Origin: Corylus avellana
Taxonomy: Eukaryota; Streptophyta; Magnoliopsida; Fagales; Betulaceae
Assembly: GCF_901000735.1 (NCBI RefSeq)
Contig: NC_081546.1
Coordinates: forward strand, 17,731,220 to 17,795,219
Direction: 5' to 3'
Length of the DNA: 64,000 bases
The position numbers and the translations under genes were made by a program. Shown piece after piece: positions 32,792 to 44,980 of this stretch (position 1 is its first letter; every line of letters starts with the position of its first letter). The notes below the pieces were generated by a model, which saw only the letters and a list, made by a program, of their open reading frames with translations, did no database searches and had not been told where the DNA came from.

Positions 32792-35700
32792 ATGATCAAA
32801 AGAAGTATGAGTGTTGGCGCTTCCGTATCGTCAATCGCAACCACACGAATTCCTAATTGCCACCGTTGGAAAACCCTAATTTCGCTGCCTTCTTCTTTAT
32901 CCTTCTGCAATTGGAGAACGTCTCGGATTTCATCCTTGGCTTCGGCGCCATCAGCGTCAATGTCCACCAAAAGCACTGCTTCGGAGACCCAAGGGGTGGC
33001 CGTGGAGGCCCAGAAGTCCAAGAAGCCATGGCTCATCGTCGGCCTTGGTAACCCTGGCAAGAAGTACCAATCCACGCGCCACAATGTCCGTACCATCCCT
33101 CTCTCGCTCTCTCGTTATTAAAATTTTCAACTTTCAATTGAATTAATAGCCACCTATAGTTGCACTCTACGCTCTCATTCAGTTTCTTTTAGCTGAAAAT
33201 GACGAAAACGGTTAAGAATATTAGAATTTACATGCAAGAGGACTCCACAAAGACACGTGCAACAAGAGGCTTGTGTGGAAGATAAGGAGTGGAAAATCAA
33301 ATGACAATCAGTAGAGTCAGTTTTGCAATAGGTATCCTTGTGCTTTTAGAGTCATTGTGGTTATCTTTGTTTAAATAGGAGTTTATCTACTGTTCTATTG
33401 CCTAAGTGTCGTAGGATTTGTTTTCCAAGTAGAGGTAGGAGTTTATCTCCTATTTTATGCCTTTGTAGTTCTCTTATTTATAGGCGTGAGTGATTAATAA
33501 AAAGTAAGTAGAATTTAATCCCAAACCTTGTGTTTGAAAAGGTATAGTTCCCAAGGGTCTAGGTTCTTCTATTGACACTAGAGTCCTATCACAAGCGTTT
33601 TTCTATTGACACTTGATGTTTATCTTCCTCATCTTCATCCTCTACGTTAAGGTTGAGTTTGAGTTGGTCTAATAAGGATGTGGTATTTAGAGGCACCTTA
33701 CGCTTTTAATAAGAAGGTATTATTGCTTATCAAAAAATGTAGCTACAAAGTGGATTGCATGCATTTTCTGGTGATGTTGAATTATTATAAGGGTTAGTTA
33801 CTTTTTTAGTACATGTGATTTAATGTGAAATCAAACAAACCTCTGTTTTAAAAAGTATCTAGAAGTCACTCTTGTGTCCTTTTTGTGTTACTCCATGATG
33901 AAATGACTTTAAAATCACCATTTGATCAAAATTCAATAATGATCAATCACAAGCCTAAGGGTGATTTCAGAAGTCACATCATTTTTGGAGTGACTTCTAA
34001 CATTACTCGAGATCTACTACCCATACCCAGATGATTTATTTGGCCATTTGGGGATGACCTAACCACTTCCAATGGCCACGGAGATGGTTTTCACCCCTAG
34101 ATTTTATTTTTTAAAATAATATTAATGATGTATATGAGACACGTGGCAGTTGTTGATTAGTTTGGCGTGGCTCGCCGTTAAAATATTGGACAAAACATGG
34201 ACGGAAGTACCAACTCCGTTAATTAGATGTTCACATGTACCATCTACAATACTTTTTAAAACTGGGGGTTCGTTTGATTTCCCGTTAAACCACATGTCTG
34301 TGAAAAGGATTTAACCCTAATTATATTTGTTTCCATGGTTTTGAATGCCTCTGCTCTATCTAGTCAAATGTCTGCCATAGAAACTCTAATTGGGAACAAC
34401 TATGTGAGATTGAAAAGGGTTGTAGAGATTGCTCTACTATTGGGCCTTGATTCAACCCTGGAGAAGTGGCCTCCAAAACTTACTGCTGGGGTGCTTCACT
34501 GCAGAAAACAGAATATGAAAAATGAGAAAGGGCTAATAGGCTGACCTTGAAATTTTTTAAAAGTATCCGGCTCTTTGGGAGCAATACCTGATAGTGATGA
34601 AGGACTCAAACGCTGACCAAAACAAAAGTAAAGGACTCAAACGTGAGGAGAAGTTAGGTCAATGTGGAAGAGACTCATACGTGAAGCAGATATTTGTTGT
34701 TAGTGCACATGTTGTTTGGATTTTGGATTTGATTCATACCAACATTTGTGGTCCCTTGTCTTCGACTTTGTGTTTGGGAACTTGTTGAGAGTCCTCCACA
34801 TGCGAAACCGATTGGTTGTAAATGGGTGTTTAAAACTAAAATGGATTTGAAGGGAAACGTTGAATAGCATAAAAGATAGGCTGGTAGCAAAAAGATTCAC
34901 TTAGAATTAAGGCACTTGTTTTTAGTTAGAACTTCATCAAATGGATGTTTAGACAACATTCTTGAATGGATACCATTATGAAAAGGGAAGGAAAATATGG
35001 TGTGCAAATTGAAAAGAATATATATATGGGCTTAAACAAGCATTCTAGCAATGGTATTTAAAACTTGATGATCTTGTGACATTTTTGGTTTTGTTGAAAA
35101 CACAATGGACCAATGCATATATCTCAAGATTAGTGCTGGAAAAATTCATTTTTCTTGTGTTGTATGTTAATGATATTCTTTTGCTAGCAGTGATTACTTC
35201 TTGAAATCAAACATCTTTCATCTACAAATTTTGAGATGAAAGATCTTGGGGAAGCATCTTTTGTGCTTGGTATTGAGATACATCATGATAGGGCATCTGT
35301 CTACTGGGACTATCTCAACGAGTATACATTCAACGTGTTCTTGGAAATTTGGTATGTAAGATTGTACAACGGGAGAAATGCCTATTATAGAAGGGGGCAA
35401 GTTTAAGAAGAATCAATGTCCAGAAAATGAGATTGAAATACAATCCATGAAAATATACCATATGCGAGCGTCATTGGGAGCTTGAAGTATGCACAAGATC
35501 AGACATAGCCTATGTTGTCAGCGTTCTTACCATTTTCAGTCTAATCTGGGTTTGGAACATTGGATGGCAGCAAAGAGAGTGATGAGGTACTTGAAGAAAA
35601 CCAGAGATTACTTGCTTATTTTAAGAGTTGTGATTGCCTTGAGATGGTAGGCTATTCGAATTCTTATTTTGTTGGTTCTCCAGATCATTTAAAGTCTACT

Positions 35701-38700
35701 TCAGAATATATATATATATGGCTGAGGGTTCCATTTCTAGGAAAAGTGCTAAGTAGAGTCTTGTGGTTTCTTCTACCATGCAAGCTGATTTTGTGGCATG
35801 CTATGGAACTACAATTCAAGCTGTTTGGCTGAGAACCTTCATCTCTAGATTACGGGTTGTTGATTCTGTTTTCTCGTTAATCAAATTAGTTTGGAAAATT
35901 GTGGAAATTTTCTTTTGATGAATAATAAGAGGTTAAGCATTTTCCAAATATATGGATATTGAGCTTTGAAAGTCAGAGATAAAGCCAAGGAAATGGGCAG
36001 ACAACAAGTAATGTTGACAGACATTTTATGTCTAAGGTTGAGAGACACATGATATTGATATGGGGATGTAATTGTGGAAACTTTTGATATTTTTTATCAG
36101 TGGGAGCTTCACCTGTGAACAACCACATTCTGATTTGATCATTTTTGGAATAATTGAGCAACCCATAATGTTTTTGGGTGACCCGGTGTTACTTATCACT
36201 ACAATGACATGCATTTGTTTTGTTTGTCATGGGGGAGACATAAATTTATTTTCCAACGGGTGATAGAGTGAGACATTTTGGATTTGCATATTAAATATGC
36301 ACATTGACTTATGTCTTTTGAGCATATTGGATATGCATTTTGGCTTATATCCTAGCATATTTGATATGCACTATGGCCTATGTCATTTGATATGACGTCA
36401 ATAAATATCTCGAAATATGAAGGACAAAAGACATAAGATAAAGTTGCTTTTGAGACATTGGGGCTTCAATTTTGAAGCATTGTTTTCATTGGAAAACATG
36501 GAGGACTAATATGAACTAGCACAATTATTGATCACTTATTTGTGTGCTAGTTTCATACTATGTACTATCACATAGTTCTACAGTCCATGTCAATGAGAAG
36601 TTAGCATTTGTCATTATGGAGTGGTCTTACGTCAAATAAATGGTGTAACAACTCCCAAGTTCAATGTTAATGTTCTTATTAGGCCAGATCAACTAAGGTG
36701 TTTTCATTTGGGCTATACATATATGTGGCCACTTAAGTACAACCCCAGTCATACTCGAAGTCCCAAGCTGACATTTGGGCTGTACATTTTTAAAATTATG
36801 CTAGCAATTAATGTTGCCCAAGTGAGAGAATGTTAGAATATTTTTTTAAATGGGCTTCCATTGATTGTGGGCTTTGGTTTGCTAAAATGGGTCGGGAACA
36901 CAGCCTAGAATGACAAGCGCAAATGTTATTGAGTGATCACCGAGTTATTAGGCTGTATATATATAGCTTAGCTGAGTAGGAATTGGATTCCTACAAGATA
37001 TGGTAAACAGTATGTAGGTCTGTAACCCTATTAAGGTTGGGAGTCTGTGATGGATGGACTCCGTATGACTTTTTATATATAAGCTAGGTCCACCCTCCTC
37101 TCCTCAATACATAGTAACCTATATTCTCATTCTGATCTCTGAAATTATTGTTAGTTTGTATTCTAATTTTATGGCATGTTTATTATTGTTCTAACAAAAC
37201 CCACGTAAACTAAACCTGAAAGTTGTAGTTTTTAGCCCCAAAAATTTGCATTTTTAGTGATTATCCTTCTGAGGTTTTATTTTATCTATGAATTAATCGT
37301 TTAGTGAGTTTTTTTGGTGCCAAATATGTACCACACCTGATTGAGAGATTTTTTATGTCCAAATAGGTCCAATTACAACTTAGGTGGTTCCCTCTATTTT
37401 TAATTCTAGAGACTCACCAATGTGCTAATTGCAACGATAGATATTGATACGATTGGGTTTCAGAATTTACTTTGAAACTAAGTCCAAACTCTAGACTCTC
37501 AAATCTTTTGATGCCATAAATTTTGTGATTCGCTTATATGGAAGACACCTGCAGCGTGTCACATCTAGGAGTTTCAGAGATTCATGTCAGATATGCTTCT
37601 AGGAACTAGTTTTAATTATTTATTAACGGCATCATTGACAATTTCATAACATGATATTTGGGGTTGAGCTTATTTAATGAAGTGAGCTGGAGCTATGTTG
37701 TGTTTACCTATGATGGAATAATTCAATGGAATTCTTTGCAGGTGGGCTTTGAGATGGTGGATGCTATAGCCGAAGCTGAAGGGATATCCATAAGCAGTGT
37801 TTCATTCAAAGCTCTATTGGGAAAAGGTTTGCCTTCTTTTTGAACTGTTCTCTCTTTTCAGGTTAAGTGATTGCACATATAAAATGCTTTAAACAACCAA
37901 TGATCATTGGTGAGTTTGACTTTGTTTAATAGGAAGGTTAATTAAGTGTGACAATTCATGTATCTTATTGCAATTTTTTTTTTTTAAAAGTAATAAACCA
38001 ATCTCATTAAAAGTGTAAGGCGCCCCTAAGTACACGAGAAGTAAACAAAATGAATGACTTAACTAGGTGAACAAGGAAGTCACTATAACTAATCGACAAA
38101 GGAGACATATACACTGATGTTCAAAGATGCAAAGTTTCATAGAACAAAAATAAAATTTTCCCAGTGTTCTCTGCCTGCAAAATATCTTTCATTTCCTTCC
38201 AAACACACCAAAAGAGGCATGTAAGCACCATTCTCCACATTGTAGTACTCCTATGCCTGCCATAGGACCACCAATAGGTAAGTAGATATACAGCACATCT
38301 AGGCATAACCCATGACATCCCAAAACAACTGAAAAGAGCACTCCAAATAGCGGACGCCACATCGCAATGGAGAAGAAGGTGATCCACAAACTCCCCATTC
38401 CTCTTGCACATGCAACATCTGTCCATCATGATGATGTGCCGCCTCCTAAGATTATCAAAGGTGAGGATCTTGCCTAGAGCTGCCAACCAAGCAAAAAATG
38501 GCACCTTCAAAAGAGATTGAGTGCACCATATACTCTTCTAGGGGAAGTAGCTACCTACCGGAGAAGCCAAAGACCAATAGAAGGAATTGACCTTGAACAA
38601 TCCTCCTTTGGAAGAAGCCCACCGCAGCTGATCTTCACTTCCTCTCCTTTAATTGGATGCAACACCTGGTAAAAAGAAGCAAAGACATCCACCTCCCAGT

Positions 38701-41200
38701 CTTACTGTAATTATGTTTGTGATAATTGTGGTTAAGTTGTAATTTTATTTATGAAATGCTTGAAGGTGGCAGCTAGGCTGCTAATAAACTTTCTAAATGG
38801 TTCTCCAATTGTTAAAAGAGAGATGCTAGGTTAACAAATAAATTTTACAAAAATTGTTTTACAATATGATTGGAAATGAGATAGATTTAACTTTTGAGAA
38901 ACCCAATCATGTTGTGCCACATTATGTTGTAAAAGTTTTTTTGTAAAATTTGTTTTTAAGCCTAACATTTTTCTTGGTAAAATTGCTACTTGGTTTTATT
39001 GCTTTTTCTTGCTTGGTAAGAAGTTCATTGTGTTTTGTTACTACCGCACATTTTGAGCAAACCCGATGGCTCCCCCCCTCCCCCTTCTAACATATCTTAT
39101 GGTTGAATAAAATTTGACAGAAAAATATTTGTATATTTGTAGGAAGGGGAAACAGTGACAGATTATTTCAATAAAGGAGTTTTTGTATACTTTTTGTGTA
39201 CGGGCTTGACCTTTTCTTTCAATAAATTATTATTCATATATATATATATATATACACGTTTGATCCATGATGTAGCTAGTCTCTAGAGCCTCTTTCGTAC
39301 TGGAGGCATTGCATCAGTTTCATATAACATGGAATTATATTAAGCTGCATACTTAATGTTGTCTGGGCATAACATTAAGCTGGATCAAAAACTAATTATT
39401 TATCTATCTAGTTTTGAATTAATATGATCCGATATTCCAGGTTTTATTGGAGATATTCCAGTTATGCTTGCCAAACCCCAAACTTTCATGAATGCAAGTG
39501 GTGAGTCTGTAAGTAAGCTATCTGCAAGATTTTTTTAATGAATTAACTTTCAAGTTTTCTCCAATTATGTTCCTATGGTTTTGATGAGGATTGGTTTGTG
39601 AAGGTTGGGGCCATTGTTTCGTATTACAAGATTCCGTTGAAGCAAGTAATTGTGGTAAACCATCTTTCTTACTCGTGCACTTTATTAGGGATAGCAATAT
39701 TTGCCTGCTATGTGGGGGATTCCCCCAATCCACCTTGTTTAGGAGACGGGCTACGGACAGGATTTGCTATTAAACCAATGGGGGGGTTTGGGTAAGTTAC
39801 ACCTTGGTGGCCCTGCCCCAGGTGTATATATATATATACACCTATTAATCATATGGATTTTTTCCCTCTTCATTCTCCCATCTCACATAGCCAGCTGCCA
39901 TCTTCCCCACATTGCAGCTACTCTTTTCAGACACCTCTCTCTCTTAAACCTCATCTTCCATAGCTCTCCCACCGTTCCCCTCTTCTCGAGTTCATATCCA
40001 ACTTACATCTCCATAGATTGGAGATGATGGGGATGGAGGGGCAAGCACCGTGAACAGTGAGCTGTTCAAGGGCACTGAACAAGGTGGTCCTTGCTGTGGT
40101 AGTGCTCTGTGTGCCATCACGTTCAACTACTGGCTTCGTGGTCAACAGAATCAGCAGATCGAGTGGGTATGGGGACCTTTGGTTTTTTTCCATTGAATGA
40201 TTGTCTGTTGTGGTTTGTGGTCATTGGTATGGTGTTTTACACTCTCAACAATTGGTGGGGTTGGTCTGGCTGGGAATGGGGAATGAGGTCCCCCCATACC
40301 AGACCCTTCCATTGCCATCCCTAATTTTTTCAATCTAAAGTTCTGATTCTCTTCTACAGATTTTTGACGACTTAGATTTGCCGTTTGCAAAGTTGCGGCT
40401 TTTGCCAAAAGGTGGACACGGAGGACATAACGGGTAATTTGAATGCTACTTTGATGTTCTATTTCTGCTACTTTTGAGGGCACTAACACACAAGTAATGG
40501 GTTGACTCAGACACCAGGGTATTGAACACAACCATTCCTATTATTTGGGACTCGGGGCAGTTGTAAATGTGTCTTTGTGAATCTATTATATGTTTTCTCT
40601 TTTGCAAGAATGATAAATATAGAAAGTCAATCATGAAAGCATTATTGTGTATAAGCTTCTTGACAAAAGTGAATCCACCATCATAAATCTGCATAAATTT
40701 GAGGTAAATGATGGTGAATTCCTTGACAAAAGTTAATTATTATTACTTGGTTTCCCTTGCAGGATGAGGAATATCATTGATCACTTCAAAGGGAACCGTG
40801 ATTTTTCTCGTTTAAGGATTGGTATATTCCTCAAAGCACTAATATTATTTCCATTTTACTTCTCCATCATTTTATTTTTGTCAATAAGTTGGTAAAATTT
40901 ACTAGGCATTGGACGGCCTCCTGGGAAAATGGATCCTATCAACTTTGTTCTTCGCCCCTTCACCAAACAAGAACGTCAAGAGGTATGTAAAAAGTTTTTC
41001 TTGGGCCCATGGTGGAGAAAATTATGTTTACATAGACTCTGCTGGATTGTGGATTCTGATTTTTCAAATAAAAAATGTCTTTTCAGTTAGACTTTACGTT
41101 TCAACATGGCCTGGAAGCAGTGCGGATTCTTTTGCTTGAGGGGTTTAATAAAAGTGCCACATTTGTTAACAGTGCCAAACCCTTGGAACAACTTGGTTAA
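32792..41200 (+). CDS. PTH: peptidyl-tRNA hydrolase, organelle-targeted form (copy 1, complete)
   Basis: Eight exons join in frame: 32792-33085, 37742-37826, 39441-39508, 39604-39654, 40360-40433, 40763-40821, 40906-40982 and 41087-41200 (TAA), giving 273 residues. The enzyme releases peptides from prematurely dropped peptidyl-tRNAs. All key residues of the bacterial-type family are present: Asn87 in [10 protein letters not shown], His97 in STRHN, Met143-Asn144 in [10 protein letters not shown] and Asp169 in FDDLDLP, plus the [10 protein letters not shown] loop. Residues 1-75 are Ser/Thr/Arg-rich with few acids, like a plastid or mitochondrial transit peptide. The intact catalytic set argues against the non-catalytic CRS2 branch. 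The first ATG of the open frame is taken; Met6 is an alternative. Intron 1 is 4.7 kb and full of TE remnants; intron 2 holds a LINE. Confidence 0.95.
33120..33790. other. start of PTH intron 1, unassigned repeat-like sequence
   Basis: No exon is visible. The segment has repeated GGAGTTTATCTMCT (33378, 33427) and a CTATTGACACTAGAGTCCTATCACA-like end, reminiscent of the 3' part of a copia LTR. No partner LTR or boundaries could be defined. Confidence 0.3.
33791..34316. mobile_element. MITE in PTH intron 1, with a nested family B fold-back
   Basis: The left arm GGGTTAGTTACTTTTTTAGT pairs with the reverse complement of the right end, AGGGTTAAATCCTTTTCACA. Both then read ATGTGRTTTAAYGKGAAATC and a TTTTAAAAAGTAT module. 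A family B fold-back (about 33860-34020, TGATCAAAATTCAATAATGA) is nested in its left half. The flanking 9-mers are only loosely similar. Confidence 0.7.
34330..37196 (+). mobile_element. Ty1/copia remnant in PTH intron 1
   Basis: Decayed plus-strand coding includes a gag start ([11 protein letters not shown] near 34388), reverse transcriptase [18 protein letters not shown] near 34808-34865, further RT and RNase H traces ([20 protein letters not shown] near 35552-35610), and a 3' LTR. Stops are frequent. No 5' LTR was found, so it is 5'-truncated. A threefold repeat with GCATATTRGATATGCA units (36286-36395) precedes the 3' end. It is spliced out with intron 1. Confidence 0.85.
36831..37196 (+). 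repeat. copia 3' LTR, 366 bp
   Basis: Begins TGTTAGAATA right after a polypurine tract (AAGTGAGAGAA) and ends TTGTTCTAACA, giving a short inverted TGTTAGAA / TTCTAACA pair. A TATATATAAGC region near 37074-37084 could be its TATA element. Confidence 0.85.
37976..38699 (-). mobile_element. 5'-truncated LINE in PTH intron 2 (copy 1)
   Basis: The minus strand encodes the zf-RVT end of an L1-like ORF2: [40 protein letters not shown] and a [15 protein letters not shown] segment. Its poly(A) tail appears as a T run at 37976. Flanking direct repeats TCTTATTGCAATT (37963-37975) and TCTTACTGTAATT (38700-38712) agree at 11 of 13 bases, a normal target-primed duplication. The duplicate at 50473-51198 is the same insertion. 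Confidence 0.88.
38823..38972. mobile_element. MITE in PTH intron 2 (copy 1)
   Basis: Arms ATGCTAGGTTAACAAATAAA and the reverse complement of TTTTTAAGCCTAACATTTT pair and continue into TTTTACAA modules. About 150 bp. The duplicate lies at about 51318-51468. Confidence 0.6.
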
Positions 41201-41489
41201 TTTTTGGCATAAAATCTATGATTTTTTTTTTTTTTTGGGTGATCAAGGACTGGCATATATTTTTCTAATAACTGGCATATATTATTCATGAAGGAGATTG
41301 TGTCATAGCTAATAATCATTGGGAGTTTTTTTTTTTTTTTTTCCAATGATTTTTCCAGAAGAAATACCTTTTGCGAATACATTAGAGATCAGTTCCAAGC
41401 TGATGGGTGAAGTGATTGTCTCTATGTTTTTATAGGCAATTTGAAGTTCTGATTATGAAGCTATTCTAAGTACAGAATTTCGAGACTTT

Positions 41490-41930
41490 CACGCTGCATT
41501 TGTTTCGGCGTAAAATATTTTTTGAAAAATGTTTTCTGTATTTTTTGGTATTTAGTGCAACAAAAAATAATAGTCAAACCGAGAAAAGTTCTTAAGTTTC
41601 AGACTTTTTGTCTATGGTTTCAGTTTTTAAATTTTGTAAATAATTTTTCGAGTTTGAGTTTCTCCTTCTCAAACTGCTGAACCTCCGCGAACCAAGGTTG
41701 CTAGTAAGTTGTTGACCTTTTTTGGCTGTTGGCTCATTTTTCGTATTAGTCAAAAAATAATAATTTCCTAGCAAAATGGAGTGAATTTTTAATGATAAGT
41801 TTCCAAGCAGCCTGTTTTCCAATAAGAAGAGATGATTGATGATAAGTTGGCATTGAGATATGCACGTAGATCGAAATCAAAGCAAAACAACAACACACCA
41901 AAAAAAAAAAAAAAAAAGAAACAAAAGACA
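41490..41930. mobile_element. MITE fragment downstream of PTH copy 1
   Basis: The segment TTTGTTTCGGCGTAAAATAT and following AAAATGTTTTC is related to the TIR-containing MITE at 7480-7827. The other end is not clear, and an A-rich insertion follows at about 41895-41917. The counterpart near 53970-54250 is shorter. Confidence 0.5.
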
Positions 41931-42149
41931 AGACTCTAACAGGGAAAAGCTTTTGTTTTTAATATTAAAGCTTGCAAAAGAATTATGAGTAATATTATTG
42001 GCTTACCAAAATGCATGGCTATATAGACTTGGCGGAAGCGATAAATTGAAAAGGAGAGGTGAGTCTTCAAGGCTGAAATTAAAGCAATATCTTTGAGAAA
42101 ATCAAAGAGAATTGCATTGGTTGATTTTTCAAAGCAAAAGAACTTTCCA

Positions 42150-42330
42150 CCTGGACGCTATATAGATCGAGTGCTCAAATCCAGAGGAATAGCCCTCGGT
42201 CTGCTCAAGTGGTCTTATCAGGTAGAGGACTGCGCAAGCAAGCGCTATCGCGGCTAGTCGGATCCCTTTTGTTCTCCCCTAATTGTTCTTTATTAGTTTC
42301 CCCCATTTCCTACAAAAAAAAAAAACAAAA
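42150..42330 (+). mobile_element. possible short retroposon with poly(A) tail
   Basis: A compact GC-richer unit (GGTAGAGGACTGCGCAAGCA, GCTAGTCGGATCCC) ends in TTTCCCCCATTTCC and an A tract at about 42313-42325. In copy 2 the A tract is longer (about 54690-54716). This looks like the tail of a SINE or LINE, but no good A and B boxes of an RNA polymerase III promoter could be defined. Confidence 0.35.
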
Positions 42331-42375
42331 AACTTGTTCACGAGTTGTGTTCAAGATATAAGGGTTCATCCAAAG

Positions 42376-42610
42376 AAATTGAGATCTCCTCCAAAATTGG
42401 AGATTTTTTAATTGTTAATCGCGGTCCTTCATTTTAAATTCAATGGTCTATAAAATGTCAGCTACTTTTGTATAGCCGATGCATTAAATGCAGTCATTTG
42501 TTTTACAAAGGTTTAAATGATTTTATAGACCATTGGATTTAAAATAAAGAGCCACAATTAACAATTGAAGAATCTCTAATTTTTTCCAAATTGGAGGGGA
42601 TCTGGATCCT
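42376..42610. mobile_element. fold-back MITE with 8-bp TSD (copy 1)
   Basis: The long arms include CTCCAAAATTGGAGATTTTT / AATTTTTTCCAAATTGGAGG, TTAATTGTTAATCGCGGTCC and ATGGTCTATAAAAT / ATTTTATAGACCAT. They are bounded by the direct repeat ATCCAAAG at 42368-42375 and 42611-42618. It sits beside a gypsy remnant. The copy 2 equivalent is 54760-55010. Confidence 0.8.
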
Positions 42611-42618
42611 ATCCAAAG

Positions 42619-42787
42619 AGTTGTACTCAAACAAATCAAGAACATTAAAGGTGAAAGAAATGGACATATTAGAGGGGAGCTCCACAACATAGGCATTGTT
42701 GCTGATTTTATAAACCTGATCTGCCAAGGCATGTCTCGGAGGGTTGGTGTTAACAACTTCAAATGGTTTCTTGCAAGTCATTAAATG
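42619..42787 (-). mobile_element. Ty3/gypsy polyprotein scrap (copy 1)
   Basis: The minus strand reads KKPFEVVNTNPPRHALADQV, then KISNNAYVVELPSNMSISFT and FNVLDLFEY. These correspond to the PFEVVYG segment of the integrase and the NAYVVDLP...STFNVADLFEY chromodomain-side tail of plant gypsy polyproteins, joined with an internal deletion. It is only a fragment. The solo LTR at 42788 is inserted in it. Confidence 0.78.
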
Positions 42788-43232
42788 TGTAACACCCCAC
42801 CCCCCTATTGACACACAATATTGTCCGTTTTTTGCTCCCTCGAACTAGACTTTTTAAGAAGTCATTCATCCCGGTACTACTCTCGCATAAGCTCGCTTAA
42901 CTATTAAGTTCTTATGAGATCATGACCATCGCGGCTTTAAAACGCGTTGATATCATGAAGGGTGTAATTGTACATATAAGCACATCTTCATCTCCTTACC
43001 TAAGAGATATAAGACGCCACAATTTTGTAACAACTTAGGAAAAAACGCTAATTACATCTGCGATATCATCTTAAAATGACTAGTCAATTTGGAGCTTCCC
43101 TTAAATTCATTATAAAGCCTAGTTTCGCCTAGTAATTAAGCAATGAAAGACTTAGCACGCATGACTATTTATAAACCACCTACTTTATGTGGGCTACTTC
43201 TCATCTTTCCAATATAGGATCAGGGTGGTACA
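42788..43232. mobile_element. solo LTR, 445 bp (copy 1)
   Basis: Starts TGTAACACCCC and ends GGGTGGTACA, with a perfect 5-bp duplication AAATG at 42783-42787 and 43233-43237. No internal domain. The equivalent in the duplicate is 55188-55631, at the same site, so the insertion predates the duplication. Confidence 0.85.
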
Positions 43233-43237
43233 AAATG

Positions 43238-44376
43238 GCCCTTGTGTGCCCATTTAACTCAAAATACCGCATACATTAAGTATGTTTTAACTCAAGCATA
43301 TTTTAACTCAAGCATATTATTGGCCTTGTACCTTTCTTTTTTTTTTTTTTTTTTTTTTTTTTCCTGAAAATGTCATTTTGGTGATATTGCCCTCTAAGAA
43401 GGATTTTCATACTGGGGCCTCATCAAGATCCAATGGGCTTTGTGAACCCATCCTTGACCAATCTTTGGATCCTACTTAGATTAATATGTTTAAGACATAC
43501 ATGTCATACATATGCTTTGTTAGTAGAAGAAAACTCCATCTTTAATGATAAAGAACTAGAAACTAGGTTCTAAAATGGAGTTCTTTGCAATGCATGAATT
43601 ATAAACAATATTTAGACTAATCATAATAAAATTAGAATAGATAAACACTTTTTCATTCCTTTATTACTTTGGTATATTTCAGCAATATAAACCAAAAGAA
43701 CTACAAAAAAACAATTTTCTATAAATAATGTATACATAGTTTGATGAAATTGAAATGACTCAAAATGCAAAAAACTATCTTCCAAAGAGAAAACTGGAAT
43801 ATTCATTCCATCTTCCCTTTTTCTTAATTTTTCTAGTTTCCTAAAATTCCTGCAATAACATTGCAAACATGATAAGTGTACATGAATTCACACACCAGGA
43901 ACTAGTGAGATTCAATCACTAAAACATGTTTTACTAAAAAGAACCTACCTTGGCGTTTGGAAGCCAAATATTTCGGGTAGTTTTTTAACTTTTGTTGTCT
44001 TGTTTCCCATTTTATTTACGCTTGTGGCAGCTTGCCATCATGTTTAGAAGAAGCATGTTGGGTCATATGCATTACCAGCCTTTGTCAATGATGCCACCTG
44101 CTTCAACATTCACTAATTCAGACAAAATGTATGCCTTATTGTTTAAGGAAACACTAAGGGCTCGTGTAGTTTGTGAAATAGACTCCTGAAATGAAATAAC
44201 TATTTCTATAGAATTGTCATTCTTTTGTTTGGTAAGGGTCTGTTCTTAGGAATAATTATTCTCGTGACCGTGGGAATCACTAATCTTTTCCACACAAAAA
44301 TAGCTATTTCTGAAGGAAGGGACAATTATTTTCAAAAAAAAAAAAAAAAAAAAAAATCAAAAGTTTCTTTTAGCCC
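43238..44376. other. repeat-rich sequence downstream of PTH copy 1, no gene recognised
   Basis: Includes a long T tract (43340-43361) and a moderately complex stretch at 43980-44190 that reads a short open frame without any recognised domain. It is duplicated with only slight change at 55637-56715. No coding evidence. Confidence 0.4.
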
Positions 44377-44665
44377 TTAAATTTGTTTTTTATTAACAAA
44401 AATAAAAAGAAAAGAAAGGGAATGCCTTGAATTGCAAGGGAGTGGCCGGCCACCCACTGCAATTCTAGGTTTTTTTTTATTATTTTTTTTAATTTGAGTT
44501 TTGCATCTCTCGCAACAGGTGTTCGATAGCATAAAAAAACCGCTATTCTTGAGCGTCAACAGTTGCCCAAAGGGTTTGCACTCCACAATCTTCATTGCGA
44601 GAGTAGTTGCTTGTGTGTCATCATCTTCCATCAGAGCAAGCTAACGAAGGCTTTGATACCAATTG
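44377..44665 (-). mobile_element. possible copia start region (copy 1)
   Basis: The minus strand has GGTATCAAAGCC (44648-44659), similar to a copia primer-binding site. An open frame starting MEDDDTQATTLAMKIVECKP follows. The layout resembles the start of a copia internal region, but the protein piece is not recognised and the LTR borders are undefined. Confidence 0.3.
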
Positions 44666-44980
44666 ATTTAACGAAAGCGATAAATTGAAAAGAAGAGCTG
44701 TGTCCTCAATTCACAATCAAGCTAAAGATGGGAAATTGGAATAAATTCAGGAAATTATAATGTTGAAATTAAAGCAATATCAGTGAGAAAAATCAAAGAG
44801 AATCACATTGGTTGATTTTCTAAAGCAAAAGAATTTTCTAAATTGGCTAGCAGCAAAGTAGGCGCTCGCTTAAGCGCTCAATGTTGGAAATAATTTTGAT
44901 GGTGCAAAATATTCTTGTTGATACTAGACCATATTAATCCGAAATAAAATAATAAAATAAATAGAATGTAATAAAATAAA

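Noticed and set aside
32792..41200. CRS2-type splicing factor instead of peptidyl-tRNA hydrolase
   Set aside because: Asn, His, Met-Asn and Asp active-site motifs are all present, which fits the catalytic branch better.
42150..42330. SINE with RNA polymerase III promoter
   Set aside because: No convincing A or B box was found, so it is kept only as a possible retroposon tail.
43980..44190. Possible gene exon (open frame with MLGHMHYQPLSMMPPA)
   Set aside because: No recognised domain, splice context or neighbouring exon; it lies in repeat-rich sequence duplicated with the block.
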